Notes under the pieces: generated by a model
What the model saw: only the letters and a program-made list of their open reading frames with translations
Databases searched by the model: none
Told to the model about the DNA's origin: nothing
Part shown: positions 48,853-60,544 of the stretch, in pieces
How the letters are laid out: the number at the start of each line of letters is the position of its first letter
Position numbering within the stretch: the first letter of the stretch is position 1
NCBI GenBank assembly: GCA_007922305.1
Contig: ML677364.1
Location: 15,080,606-15,144,605 of the forward strand
Length of the DNA stretch: 64,000 bases
From: Dermatemys mawii
Lineage: Eukaryota > Chordata > Testudines > Dermatemydidae
Direction: 5' to 3'
Made by a program: the position numbers and the translations under genes

Positions 48853-49604
48853 ACGATTTTCAGATGTGCTAAGCACCCAGTAAAGGACCTGGAGATTACA
48901 GTGGATGAGGAGCTGGATATAAGTAAGCAGTGTGCCCTTGTTGTCAAGAAAGCCAACGGCATATTGGGCTGTATTAGTAAGAGCATTGCCAGCAGATCGA
49001 GGGAAGTGATTATTCCCCACTATTTGGCAGGGTGAGGCCTCATCTGGAGTATTGCATCCAATTTTGGTCCCCCCACTACAGAAGGGATGTGGACTACTTG
49101 GAGAGAGTCCAGGAGAGGGCAATGGAAATGATTAGGGGGCTGAGGTACATGACATACAAGGAGAGGCTGAAGGAACTGGGGTTATTTAATCTGCAGAAGA
49201 GAAGAGTGAAGGGGGATTTGATAATGACTTTCAATTACCTGAAGAGGGAGTGCAAAGAGGATGGAGCTTGGCTATTCTCTGTGGTGGCAGATGACAGAAC
49301 AAGGAGCAATGATTTCAAGTTGCAGTAGGGGAGGTCTAGGTTGGGAAACACTATTTTACTAGGTGATTGGTAAATGGGTTACTTAGGTAGATGGTGGAAT
49401 CTCCATCCTCAGAGGTTTTTAAGGCCAGGCTTGACAAAATCCTGGCTGGGATGATTTAGTTGGTGTTGGTCCTGCTTTGAGCAGGGGATTGGATTAAATG
49501 ACCTTCAGAAAGATCTTCCAACCCTAATATTCTATGATTCTAAATCTAATCAGCTTCAATGGGATCTGCTTTCTCAGCACTATTGAAAATCAGGCCACTT
49601 ATAT
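48853..49604. mobile_element. Fold-back repeat interrupted by a CR1
   Basis: The left piece 'gattttcagatgtgctaagc' (about 48855-48880) is the reverse complement of the right piece 'tctcagcactattgaaaatc' (about 49573-49592), with mismatches. The right piece follows the CR1 3' end. I infer the CR1 at 48883-49545 inserted in this short element. Confidence 0.55.
48883..49545 (+). mobile_element. CR1 LINE 3' end, sense
   Basis: It runs from 'aaggacctggagattacagt' to the CR1 terminus 'aatattctatgattctaaat'. The + frame 49032-49328 gives M-R-P-H-L-E-Y-C-I-Q-F-W and L-E-R-V-Q-E-R-A, then E-R-L-K-E-L-G-L-F-N-L, the end of CR1 ORF2. It is 5'-truncated and dead on arrival. It lies about 85 bases downstream of the hAT transposon. 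Confidence 0.9.
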
Positions 49605-50124
49605 AAATAATGTGTTTAAATAAAGAATTAAGAGCTTAATTGTGAGTTTTTATTGTCAGAAATCTTGGCTTGTGATGTTACCTTTTAATTTATTTGAATC
49701 ACTTCTTGTTCTTGTATTATTGGGCTGAGTGCCTGACCCTCAAATATGCTAGTGTCTTATCCTCTTCAGCACTGGCAGACACTCCCACTGGAGTCGATAA
49801 GAGTTTTGCTGCCTTATGTTCTGCGGCTGAATTCAGCCCCAGGTCTTTTAAAATAACTCCTGTGCTTTTTATTAATTGCATTGCCCTAATACCTTGGGAC
49901 CCATATCCTGGTTCAAGCACCATGGTGCTAGGCACTGTCCCCCCCACAATCCCTCCCAAGGGCTCTTATGGAAGTCTCCCTTCCCTTATGCCTTCAATGA
50001 TTTTTGTGACCTTCTCTTGCTTGGTGTTTATATTTCTGCCTTGTCATTTCTGAGCACAGTCTCACATTTTTAATAACATTTTCTTTTTTACAGTACTTTT
50101 ATCCACCCCCCTTATGCATTTGGT

Positions 50125-50400
50125 AGTGAACATCTTTAGCTGAGCTGTCTAGATCTCTTTCCTGAAAATTACACTAATCCAGAACTTTGGTAGTTTAATT
50201 TGTTCCTTCAATAGTGAAATACTTTGCACTTGTCTGCAATGATTTTTGTCTGCCATGTGTTTTCCAATTACCTGGTTTTGTTTGGTCCTTCAGGAGTGCC
50301 TGACAATCCTCCCCAGTATCGACTAAGATGAACATTTTGTAAGTTGTCATCAACTTTCACTACTTGCCAATTTAGCCCATTTTACAGATAATTCATATAT
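50125..50400 (-). mobile_element. Possible old CR1-clade fragment, antisense
   Basis: The text 'actttgcacttgtctgcaat' and 'tttccaattacctggttttg' with 'gtaagttgtcatcaactttc' follows the order of antisense CR1/L3 3' regions. The copy is very decayed. Confidence 0.35.
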
Positions 50401-50963
50401 TTATTTTTTGGCAGAGATCCACTTGCATAGGCACAAAGCAACTAAACCAGAGTAGTTCCCTAGAGAGCATCAAGCTATTCAGGAGTAGCAGCAGACAGAG
50501 GCAATTGGTCTGTTCCTGATGAACATCATTGTTAGTCTTTCTTGAGACTCAGGTGCAGACTGAAAGGCAGCTGCGACTCCCCTCAGGGCCCAAACAAACA
50601 TTCAGTGAAATTTTCAAAACCTGGGCTGACTTTTTAGTTATGTGCATACAGAATATTCAGATAAACAAACCAATGCAACCCTATACATGTGTGTGGGTCT
50701 GTCTCAGATCAACTTTTGCTCTTAATCTCAGACTCCTCCTTGTGAAAATCTTAGCCTTGGCCCTTGGTCTTGATCTGGCTATTGAACTCAATTGCAAAAT
50801 TCTTATTGAGTATAATGGTGTCCATTCAAGCCCTTAGAATCATAGATGAACATTTTCAGTACTGGGTGTAGAGACATAAATAGGTTACTAAATAAAGGAC
50901 TGACTTTCAGAAATGCTGATGGCTATGCATGTTAGGGATAGAACAAAATTTGATTATGTAGGT

Positions 50964-51273
50964 CAGGGATCAGCAACCTTTGGCACATGGCCCACCAGGG
51001 TAAGCCTCCTGGCAGGCCAGGCCGGTTTGTTTACCTGCCGCCTCTGCAGGTTCGGCAATTGCAGCTCCCACTGGCCGCAGTTCGACGCTCCAGGCCAATG
51101 GGGGCTGCTGGAAGCGGTGCGGGGCGAGGGATGTGCTGGCCACTGCTTCCTGCGGCCTCCATTGGCCTAGAGTGGCAAACCGCGGCCAGTGGAAGCCACG
51201 TTCGGCCGATCCTGTGGACGCAGCAGGTAAACAAACTGGCCTGGCCCACCAGGGGGCTTATTCTGATGGGCTG
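50964..51273. mobile_element. Non-autonomous hAT element, about 310 bases
   Basis: It starts 'cagggatcagcaacctttgg' like the element at 31811 and holds the same GC-rich interior ('gtttgtttacctgccgcctc', 'ccattggcctagagtggcaa', 'caggtaaacaaactggcct'). The right terminal repeat is shortened to 'gatgggctg'. The flanks 'atgtaggt' (50956-50963) and 'ctgtaggt' (51274-51281) differ at one base, consistent with an 8-bp duplication. The open frames of 65-100 codons here arise from this element. Confidence 0.75.
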
Positions 51274-51324
51274 CTGTAGGTTATTTCACTGAAATTCAGG
51301 ATTGTGGCCCACAGTACATTTTCT

Positions 51325-51510
51325 CAAGATTTGTCCAGACTAATCTTAAAAGTCACAAACAATAGAACTTTACCACTTGCTTTTGTCTTGTACAACTTAA
51401 AAGATCACAGTTTTTAGGTAACTCTTCAAATTCAGTGTACAATTTCCCTTCTTTAATTTCATCCTGTTACTCCTAGTCCTAATACCAAAGATTATAATAT
51501 AAAAAGGTGA
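51325..51510 (-). mobile_element. CR1 3' fragment, antisense, decayed
   Basis: 'tctttaatttcatcctgtta' and 'ctcctagtcctaatacc' lie in an order resembling antisense CR1 3' untranslated sequence. There is no clear terminus. Confidence 0.4.
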
Positions 51511-51698
51511 CATCTCTAAGGTAGACTCTACCCATCCATTATCTTTTAGAGGAGCAGACACCGGTTTTAAATTGTTGATTCAAAAGGACCCTTTCATGTC
51601 CAGTGAATTTGGTTGGAATCATCAGGAGAGGGATGGGAATGGGGAAATGAAACACTGGGCACACCTTGTAGGGTTGAGAGAGGATGGCCTATCTAAAT

Positions 51699-51823
51699 CA
51701 GTGGTTTTCAACCTTCTTTCATTTGCAGACCCCTAAAAAATTTCAAATGGAAATGCCAGACCCCTTTGGAAATCTTAGAAATAGTCTCCTAGGCGTCCAT
51801 GGGCCACAGGTTGAAAACCACTG
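51699..51823. mobile_element. Small hAT MITE, 125 bases
   Basis: The terminal inverted repeats are 'cagtggttttcaacc' and 'ggttgaaaaccactg'. The flanks 'atctaaat' (51691-51698) and 'atcgaaat' (51824-51831) form an 8-bp target duplication with one mismatch. Confidence 0.85.
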
Positions 51824-53254
51824 ATCGAAATGAAAGAAATGAGTGTCCCTTTCTTGTGCTCATTCTATGCTAGACCTTTTCCTTTTTTGTAATGGTTATG
51901 TTTACCTTTGTGACAGTGTCTGAAAGCTACATTTCATTAAATGAACCAGACAGAAACATAAATTAAGATTAATTATGGCTGTGGGATTTTTCTCCAGTCA
52001 ACTGAAAAGATATGTTCACTAAATAAATAAGCATTGTTTTATTTCTTCATGAACATGTCAATAAAAGCTTATCTTTGGGAATCTTGACCTTTCCAAATCC
52101 AGTTTCCACTGCCTCATTTACTTTTTTTAATTAAGAGTTGGCAGGAGAAAAAAGAATATTGACTCATTTCTGAGTTGATACAATCTTAATGGAGCGTGCC
52201 TGGTTCTCATGCCGACATTGATAGCCTTGTTTTCACATTATTAATGCAAGTTTAAGAGCCATCTCGTACCCTCCCATGGCAGAACACACAGGCAAGGGCT
52301 CAGAAGTATTCACAAGGTTCACTTTATCGTGTTTACACAAACACTTCGAGGTAGGGTGTGGTTTGGGAACCTATGGAGGAGGCAGGTGATGTAGCTTCCA
52401 ATCCTTGGATCCATCAGTAAAGGAAGAGCTTTCATGGTTCTCACAGAACTCTTCCTCCTAAGAAGCGATGCTACAAAAATTGTCCCTGCCTCACTTGCAT
52501 AATACTTACATATGAATGCAGCTACACAGCAAAAAGTAATGATGCATCCATAAAACTCTCATCTGGGTCCTCCCAGACACAGTAGAAAGTAGTTGCTGCA
52601 TGGCTGCAACGCCTTCCATTCCCAACAGTGGAACAGTGGGACCACAAATGCTTGTGGGACCTTTAAAATGCAGAGTTCTGTAGGATGGCAGGAGCACGAC
52701 CATGTGTTAGAGATAATATCTATAAAGAACGTCATGTTCGGTATCAAGTGAAAACTGATAACATACTAATCATTAATATCATTGTGAAATGTGTGTATTG
52801 ACACTAAATGAAGAATTATGAACCCTTACTGATACTATGCTTTAAAATCTGTAACCAAATAAAGGGCGAAACAAGGTATTTTTTACCAGACAGGAGGGAA
52901 AGGGAGTTATCTTCTTATCTCTAATGGGAATTAAGCAGAGATAGCCAAAGATCATGGTAATTATATTTGCATATTGAGTCAACAGGAAAAGTAAACGAAC
53001 AGAGATACAAAAACACTGGAGCCTGAACTCCAGGGGTTAATCCTGACTCTGAAAAACAAAGACAATAGATGTTGGAAAATACAAGGAGAAGGGGAAAAAC
53101 ACATTTTGTTATCCATTTCACTGAGGAACATTCCCAGCAGAGAGGAATGATTCATGAAAAAGCTGAATCCTGATTTAACTGAAAATCAGCAATCTCTGCT
53201 GGAATTTGCTAGTCACTAGAAAACTCGTTGCAAATACTGTCTAAGTTGATCTAG

Positions 53255-53560
53255 GGTAGTGTCTTGCTCTGTCTCCAGTTGTTGGAGACTCTCCTATCAC
53301 AGAGAGTGAGCGCGTACTCCACCAAAGCAAAAGAGGCTTCAATATCTTCACTTTGGGGAGTATCTCTCCTTGACACGTGTAAAGCAGCCACATGGAGTTC
53401 TATTCAGACCTTCACAAAATGTTATGCCCTGGTGCAGTTCTCCTCAGCTGGTGTATCCTTTAGCTCTGGACCAGTGGACACTATTAGAAAGAATTTTGCA
53501 GTGTCAGATGCGTGGCATACCCCAGGGTGGAATACACAAAGGGACCACACATCTTGAGGT
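53255..53560 (+). pseudogene. Tyrosine-recombinase-like fragment (possible DIRS element)
   Basis: The open frame at 53264-53557 contains K-A-A-T-W-S-S-I-Q-T-F-T-K-C-Y-A, resembling the C-terminal box (AATW.S..TF..HY) of DIRS/Ngaro-type retrotransposon recombinases. The Tyr is at the expected place, but the preceding His is replaced by Cys. The rest is unrecognisable. A gene fragment of another family cannot be excluded. Confidence 0.4.
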
Positions 53561-53871
53561 CTGGTTATAAAAAGTAGGTAACCTCTCTTTCTAACTAGGT
53601 CTTTTCTTTTCAAGCTACAGAGTAGTAATGCCACCTCGGCATCTAAGGGCTGATCCAGTGAGTGGAGATGCATTAGGGCAGGAATATCAGATAACATATA
53701 GGGGACTGAGCTCCTAGATACAAAATTACAGGTAGCAACATAATGAGGAGGAGAAATGGAAAGTAAAAAAGAATAATAGAAAAATACCAATTGTTCCAAC
53801 AGAAAGAAAGAAAGAAATTGAAATTATGCGTTGAGCTCTTTTTGAGCCCAGGCTTTGTTTAGGAACATATT

Positions 53872-54235
53872 GCTGCCGTGTATTTTTAAGGCCAGAGGGG
53901 ACCATTACTGTTATCTAGTCTGGCCTCATGCTTAGTGCAGACTGGAATTTCATCAAAAGATTCCTGCATTGTGACCCTGGCAATCTGTAGCTGAACTACA
54001 ACAAATCATCTAGAAAAATTTCCAGTTCTGATTCATATGATTGGAGAATCTGTTTCATCCTGAGGTAAATTATTCCAACGGTTACTTACCCCCACTGTTG
54101 AAAAATTTGCATGCTATTTCCAGTTTGAATTTGACTAGCTTCATCCGTCTGCCATTGTTTTTTTTGTTATGCCCGTGTCTTAGATTAACGAGCTCTGTGG
54201 TTTCAGAAATATTTTTACCATGTAGATTCTAGGAG
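53872..54235 (-). mobile_element. CR1 3' end, antisense
   Basis: 'ttttaaggccagaggggacc' and 'ttatctagtctggcctcatg', followed by 'agatt...gagaatctgtttcat' and 'attattccaacggttactta', follow the antisense order of a CR1 3' untranslated region. It is truncated. Confidence 0.65.
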
Positions 54236-54596
54236 ACAATAGTCACATTACCTCTTTACTTCTTTTTGAGATTGTTTAAAAAGCAATGTAAGGGTTCCTA
54301 AACAGATGCAAAGCATAATGAAACACTTCAACTTTTATAACAGTTTGTGTCTATGTGCAATGAAAGAAGTATTTTAATAAAGACAGCTATGAATATATAT
54401 ATTAATTTTTATATGGGATAAGGAAGCAAGCAATTTTACAAGTATATACTGGAGACAAATATGGATGTATTGGAGACAAATATGGAGCTGTGTATGTTAC
54501 CACAGGTATTCCCCAATCTAGCAAAGCACTTAAGCATGTATCTAAGGAAAACCAATACAATGTTTGACGTATTCCTTTCCTATTACTTTTCTTTCA

Positions 54597-54683
54597 GGCC
54601 CCAATCCTGCATTGTGATCCAAGTAGTCCACCTTTTATTCTGTGGGGTTCCACATGGGCAGATCACAATGCAGGATCAGGGTC
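54597..54683. mobile_element. Fold-back MITE
   Basis: The arm 'ccccaatcctgcattgtgat' (within 54597-54619) and 'gatcacaatgcaggatcagg' (54661-54680) are reverse complements with few mismatches, separated by about 41 bases. Confidence 0.7.
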
Positions 54684-55231
54684 TTAGGTACAAAAAACAG
54701 GAAGACATTTTCTTTCCCCATCTGCCTCTTCCTTATATGTAGATTATCCAATCTTTTCTTGCCTCTCTTTACTGGAGGACCACGGTGAAATCTTTGAGGG
54801 ACCTGAACAGGGAGGTTGCTCAAGACTATAACCTGAATTGCAACAAACCCCACAATTTTAACTGAGAAATGAGAGGATATTGGCTCTCTCAGGTTGTAGA
54901 CTTGTCTGATATCATTACTGTTAAGACCCTTCATTGTGCTTAGATTATTCATTGAAGGTAAAAAAAGGGTAGCCTTAATAGATTAAATAAAGACTTCTTT
55001 TAACTTCTAGGAAAAAAATAAAATTGTGTTTATATATTAAATAACCCCTAAATTACAGTAATGAGTATGACATCAACAGCGCTACTTGGAATAAAGTACT
55101 ACACAGTATAAGGATGTCAGAAATGGAATCTATACAATCATTTAGATGAGGATCTAGCAAAATCTATAATTTTTGAGTACTTCTGTAACAAAATTATGTT
55201 CACTTATTCAATGTATTTACCAATCCTCTCA

Positions 55232-55357
55232 TAGAATCATAGAAACACAGAATATCAGGGTTGGAAGGGACCTCAGGAGGTCATCTAGTCCAACCCCCTG
55301 CTTAAAGCAGGACTAACCCCAACTAAATCATCCCAGCCAGGGCTTTGTCAAGCCTTC
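55232..55357 (-). mobile_element. CR1 3' end, antisense, short
   Basis: It begins 'tcatagaatcatagaaacac' and 'agaatatcagggttggaagg' and continues 'gtcatctagtccaacccc', then 'ccagccagggctttgtcaag'. This is a clean CR1 terminus of the same subfamily as 40453. Confidence 0.9.
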
Positions 55358-55710
55358 TCGCTCCCCCAAAAAACAAAACCCAACACTTCAGTGTGTTTCT
55401 TTGTATTTACCTGTACTGAACGTTGAACAGATTTTGGAACAATAACAAATATTTCACCGTGTCAAATATTGCCTACTGGAATTCTGATAACATATTTAGG
55501 GCTTAAAAGATGGCTTCTCTGAATTCCAGTCTATAGTGTAATTTGTGTGTTAAATGTATTTTGTTTTTCTAGTATTGCATGCTTCCTATTGAAATCTATT
55601 AGTGTGTCCTCCATGTGAACATTTTCAAAATATATCAGTAAGAGTGCCTTTTGTTTGCTGTTTAAAAGTGGTGAGTTTGCAAAGCGGGTGAAAAAGTAGG
55701 AAAGTATGAT

Positions 55711-55965
55711 AAGGATTGTGGTCTTGTGGTTAATGTATTGGATTAGGCCTCAGGACGTGGATTTGATTCCTGCTTCTGCCACAAACTTGTTTAGGCATCA
55801 CTTACTCTGTGTACTACAGTTTCCCAGCAGTAAAATGGAGATAATGATCCTTTCATGTGTATTTAGGTTGTACATTCTTTGGGCGGGACTATTTGATTGT
55901 ACAGCACCTAAGACCGCAGAGCTCTGATCTTGGGTGGGGCTTCTAGATGCTACTGTAATAACATA
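55711..55965 (+). repeat. MIR-like tRNA-derived SINE, near full length
   Basis: The A-box-like 'gtggtcttgtggttaatgta' and B-box-like 'ggatttgattcctgctt' are followed by the CORE-like 'gtactacagtttcccagcag' and 'aaaatggagataatgat'. The tail is 'attctttgggcgggactatt', 'tcttgggtggggcttctaga' and 'tgctactgtaataac'. This is the most complete copy in the window. Confidence 0.8.
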
Positions 55966-56394
55966 ATATTATTAAGTTGTTGTTCAAGGTTTTGGAGGAG
56001 AACAAGGAAATGAGCCCTCTTTACTTATTTTTCCTCAGACTCTCTAAAAGAATTAGTAATCTTATTGATTTATTTAAAACACTTCAATTCATAGCTTTTC
56101 AAGCAATTTGCTATCTACAGAGGGATTTTCAAAACTTCCTGAGTGGTTGTTTACACAGTGCTTTAATCCAAACCAGAGGGGTGTAAATTTTAGTTCATGC
56201 TAGCATGTCACACACTAACTGGCCCATGTGGACCCTGTTGGCATGCGTTAAAAGTTCCCTAGTGTGCATTAATATAATTATATTTTAAATGGTAGGAATG
56301 TCTGGTGTTTGCCAGCAGGATCCACATGATCCAGTTATTATGCAATATGCTAGTGCAGACTAACATTTTATACCACTCTGGTGTGGACTAAAGC

Positions 56395-56495
56395 ACTGTG
56401 TAGACAAGTCCTCAGTTAGGCATCCAACTCCCAATGAAAACCATTGGAAATTGGTGCCTAACTTTGGGTACTTTTGAAAATCCCACCCATATTCT
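56395..56495. repeat. Fold-back repeat ('gttaggcatccaactccc')
   Basis: The segments 'gttaggcatccaactcccaa' and 'ttggtgcctaactttggg' are partial reverse complements around 'tgaaaaccattgga'. The end 'cttttgaaaatcccaccc' is a common flank of this repeat type. Confidence 0.55.
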
Positions 56496-56739
56496 CTGTT
56501 ATTGAGGTGTTGGTCATGGCTCTATGGCCAAGGCTGAATTTTGAAATAGTTTCATATATACGAGATGCTTGGTTTCTATCTTTCTAAATATTTAGACGCA
56601 GCTATCAGTTCAGAAACTGCCAAACCTGTCATTTCTAGGATTGCATATGACAGTGTATACCTGAGACTGGGAGCAGAAAGTGGGGCTCAGCTTATATGGC
56701 AAAATTTACAACCCCCATCACAGAATCTTAGGCTCTGTC

Positions 56740-56900
56740 TATACTGAGGATATTTGTAGGGGCGTAAACACACCAGTGCAAACCTCATTGTAGCTGTGCT
56801 GGATCAATTCTAGTCCAAAACCAGGGTTATCTGTACTGGTGCAAGGCCCGGTTTTAAATGGGTGCATCATATCTATACCAGAAGTTTGCAGAGATACAAT
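56740..56900. repeat. Dispersed 'gtctatact' repeat
   Basis: It begins 'aggctctgtctatactgagg' and includes 'ctgtactggtgcaaggccc'. The 'gtctatac' end is like other small elements in this window. Boundaries are not certain. Confidence 0.4.
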
Positions 56901-57002
56901 CTAACGGCCAGATTCTGCCTCCCTTACTCATCATGAATAGCACCGGCGAGCAGCTGAAATCATTGGGCTAGACAAAAGTCTGTGTGACTACCAACATAGA
57001 AT

Positions 57003-57989
57003 CGTAGGGTTAGCAGGGATTGCACGGGTCATCTAGTCTAACCCCGTGCCAAGATGCGGGATTTGTTGTGGCTAAACCATCCAAGACAGATGGCTACCCA
57101 GCTTTATTTTGAAAACCTCCAGTGAAGGAGTTTCCACAGCCTCCTTAAGCAGTTTGTTCCATTGACCTACTGTTCTTACAGTTAGGAAGTTGTTGTTTCC
57201 TGAGATTTAATCTAAATGTACTATGCTGTAGTTTGATCCCCTTGCCTGCCCTCTGTGGCAAAAGAAAACAACTTCCCCACCTTTTTTATGGCAGCGTTTC
57301 AAGTATTTGAAGACTGCTATCATGTCCCGCCTTAATCTCCTCTTTTGCAGACTAAACATACCCAGTTCCTTCAGCCTTTGTTTATATGGCTTGCATTCCA
57401 TCCCTTTGATCATCTTTGCTGGTTGCCTTTGGAGCCTTTCCAGAGTGTCTATATCCTTTCTATACATTGGTGACCAAAATTCAACACTGTACTTGAGCTG
57501 AGGCCTAACCAGTGCTGAGTAGATTGGTATTATTACCTCCGATGACTTACATGTTGTGCCTCTGTTAATGCAACCTAAAATTGCAATTTTTTTTTTGCAA
57601 CAGCATGTCATTGCAGACATGTTGAGATTGTGATCCACCACAACTCCTAGATCTTTTTCAGTAGTGCTGCTGCCAAGCCAGTTATTTCCCCCTTTCTGTA
57701 TTTGGGTGTTTGGTTTTTCTTCCTTAAGTGTAGCACATTACATTTGTCTTTGTTCAATTTATTTTTGTTGTCTATAGCCCAGTTCTCCTATTTATCAAGA
57801 TCCCTCTGAATTTTAGCTCTATCTTCCAAAGAGTTGGCAAACCCCACGCACCCAGCATTGTCATCTGCAGATTTGGTCAGTAAGCTCTCTATTCGTACCT
57901 CCAGGTCATTAATAAAGATATTAAACAACACTGGACCCAGAACAGATTCCTACGGAACCCCACTTGAGACTTCCCTCCAGAGTCTAAAC
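57003..57989 (-). mobile_element. CR1 LINE, about 1 kb, antisense
   Basis: The CR1 3' end 'atagaatcgtagggttagca' is followed by the untranslated region and decayed ORF2. The minus frame 57207-57641 holds Y-S-A-L-V-R-P-Q-L-K-Y and L-E-R-L-Q-R-Q-P-A-K-M-I-K-G-M, then Y-K-Q-R-L-K-E-L-G-M-F-S-L. It continues towards earlier ORF2 at 57640-57980. It is interrupted by a hAT element at 57990-58210, and some CR1 sequence may resume to about 58235. Confidence 0.88.
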
Positions 57990-58210
57990 CAACGGTCGGC
58001 AAACGTTGGCACGCGGGACGACTGGGTAAGTACCCTTAGCGGACCCCGCTGCTTTATTTACCTGCCGGCGCGCCACTTCCCGCGGCCCTCATTGGACCCC
58101 AGTGGGAGCCAAGGGAAGTGGCGTGCGGTGAGCCGGCAGGTAAATAAAGCAGCGAGGCCAGGTAAGGGTACTTACCCTGCAGTCCTGTGTGCTGATGTTG
58201 CTGACCCCTG
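57990..58210. mobile_element. Non-autonomous hAT element, 221 bases, in CR1
   Basis: It runs from 'caacggtcggcaaacgttgg' to '...gttgctgacccctg', a hAT terminal inverted repeat as in the element at 31811. The flanks are identical: 'gtctaaac' at 57982-57989 and at 58211-58218, a perfect 8-bp target duplication. Its interior 'tttatttacctgccggcgcg' mirrors 'ccggcaggtaaataaagc'. Confidence 0.92.
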
Positions 58211-58549
58211 GTCTAAACCATTGGGACTATTCACACTGTATAAGGAGGGCAAAAATCTGGCCCCAATTAGTTCCATTAAAATAAATATAGAAACTGTTAC
58301 AAGAAACATGTGCAGAGGAACAATGTACTTTTTCCCATCACATTTGCTTCTAGCAATATCTGTTGGGATGAGTGATTTCAACAATCCTAATCTTCTCTAG
58401 CATTCTGGAGTGAGTAAGGGTGGAAAAAAAGAATGTAGCCAAGGGAAGCAGACAGTTTGCTTCTGTAAAAGTGTGGTTAGTAAACCTTTTGGGAGTTTGT
58501 GTCACTCATATCTGAAGTGCTCTTAGTCATGAAAAACAGAGGCATGTCA

Positions 58550-59880
58550 TGTGGTGATGAAGGAGCCTTCTGGGTGTATGGAGGAGCTGTTGTTAAAGCA
58601 TCTTAGCCAAAGAAAGATGTTATACCAATAGAAGCAAGCAGGATTTTATGAGGGGGATAAGGCAAAAAGCCACATTTATTGTAAAGATGATAATAAAGAA
58701 TAAAGAAAAGATAGAAGCAAACAACGTTATTTAACTACTTATTTTTATTACTACTTAACCCTTATATACACACACACACAATTTATTTAATTATTTATTT
58801 AGGTTTTGGGTAATTGTTATAGCTACCAGCCTGGAAGTTTTTTGTGACAGAATACTGGCCAGGTATTTTATACACAGGTGATGGTAGTGGGGAGCGAAGT
58901 CCTGATCAGATGCGCATTTGAAGCTCCTGGTAGGCTGGCAGCAGAACCTTGGACTTTGACTTTATAGTTTTTTGGTTTAGTTTTTACAGGAATTTTTTTT
59001 TATGCCAGTTTATGGGAATTGCTGCGTCATGCTGATGTTTTTAGGGTGGCTGCCAGGTGCTTGTTAGTGATTTTATAGGGTGGACCTTTAGTCTTTAGTT
59101 TTTTTTTACTTGACACCTTTTGGTTGCACTGGCACCCGACGCCTTTTTTAGCCCTTTGATGCTGCATTTTTAGCCTGGAACCTTTTAAACCATTTATTTA
59201 TTGTTTACGCACTTTTTTTTACATACATTTTTAATTAATGTTTGACATACAGTATTTTGTATAATAATAATTTTACACATACAATAGTTACAAAAAGTTA
59301 TAAAAGTTTTTGGGTAGCATTTTTTAAAACACTTTTTTTTTAAGTGCTGAGTTAGTTACTGTTATAGTTACAATGTTTTACTTTGCGATTTAGGGTTAAT
59401 TGGTTTACAGTGCTTTGAAGAGAACTGGTGTCAATTGTGTAACACTGCCCTTAATTAATTACAGGGCTTGGCTTTCAGAGCGGAGTTAGTGGCTTGACAA
59501 TGCATTGTTACAATGTATCACTGCAATGTCAATTTTAAGTAGCTACTTGCGAAAGTTTGAGCGTGCCCTGGGACAGAGAGAGAGAAGCTGTTTTTGGCTA
59601 CATAGTACAATTTTAAGTTACATGACCTAATATTAACAAATTATATTTTAAAGGGGCAATAATAATAAATTTAAACATTTAACAATTTTAACCAATAATA
59701 ATAATAAATTTAAACACTTATTAAGCTACTTTTACTTAACAAACTTATACTATGTAGACTTTTAGTTGTGGGGAACAAATTATGGGGAGTTACTTTCACT
59801 TGGGGAATTATTTTTAATAATTTAATATGTTATTCCTACAAAGAGAACTAGTCCACAGCTCTGTGTGGAAACCTAGTAGT
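58550..59880. other. AT-rich stretch, not assigned
   Basis: There are long A/T runs, an (AC)n run near 58768, and a repeated segment ('caataataataaatttaaac' at 59657, repeated with small changes at 59693). Some text (58640-58930) hints at a retroelement LTR, but I could not place ends. Nothing else is recognised. Confidence 0.4.
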
Positions 59881-60001
59881 GTTCACTACCTATTTCAGTA
59901 TATATTTTTAAGATTTGCAAAGCATCCAAATTAAAAGCTACAAACTTAAATTGCTAAATAAGAAACACATGATACCCCTGACTGTCATGGGGCAGCATGG
60001 T

Positions 60002-60070
60002 CTAGCGGAAAAGGCATTGGACAGAATCAGGACACCTGAGTTCTGTCTAAAGCTAGGTAAAATTTTTCAG
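60002..60070 (+). repeat. tRNA-like SINE head
   Basis: 'gcatggtctagcggaaaagg' (A-box-like) and 'gacacctgagttctgtct' (B-box region) indicate a truncated SINE head. Confidence 0.55.
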
Positions 60071-60253
60071 TTGACAATTTTTTTTGCCAAAAAATGCAGT
60101 TTCAGGTCTACTGAAGCATTTCATTATTTCATATCAATTGCAGTGAATTCTTTCAATCAAAGTGGAAAAAAAAAGATCTGGAAATGCTGTAGTGGCATTT
60201 AGATTTTTCAGGCTAGATTCACAAGTAGGCTCTGGGGCAGGACTTGGTGTAGG

Positions 60254-60340
60254 GAGCACATTTGTTTGCGTATGACTCCTGGCTCAGCAATTTAAATTAT
60301 GCCACCCCTTGCCCTTCTGCACAAATTACTGCTGTCTTTA
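60254..60340. repeat. Dispersed repeat, copy 1
   Basis: 'cagcaatttaaattatgcca' and 'ctgcacaaattactgctg' recur at 62408-62495, about 2.15 kb downstream in the same orientation. The family is unknown. Confidence 0.7.
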
Positions 60341-60544
60341 GCAGGGATAATCTTTGGCAGTGGAGTGGTGATTAGGGAAACTGCAGTTCAGAACGTGGCA
60401 TACAGCACTGCTTTTTATGGTTCTAATGTGTGCCTCTTTCATCTCCTTATAGATGGACATTATTTCTACTTCTTCTTCCTCTTATCCCCCATTAGCTGGG
60501 GTTTGGTCCTGCAAGCATTGAACGTCTTCATCTGTCTGAGGCGG

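Noticed and set aside
50913..51292. Frames of 65-101 codons in a GC-rich patch
   Set aside because: The patch is a non-autonomous hAT element with relatives at 31811 and 57990.
57207..57641. 144-codon minus-strand frame as a host protein
   Set aside because: It is the C-terminal end of a CR1 ORF2, with CR1 3' sequence after it.
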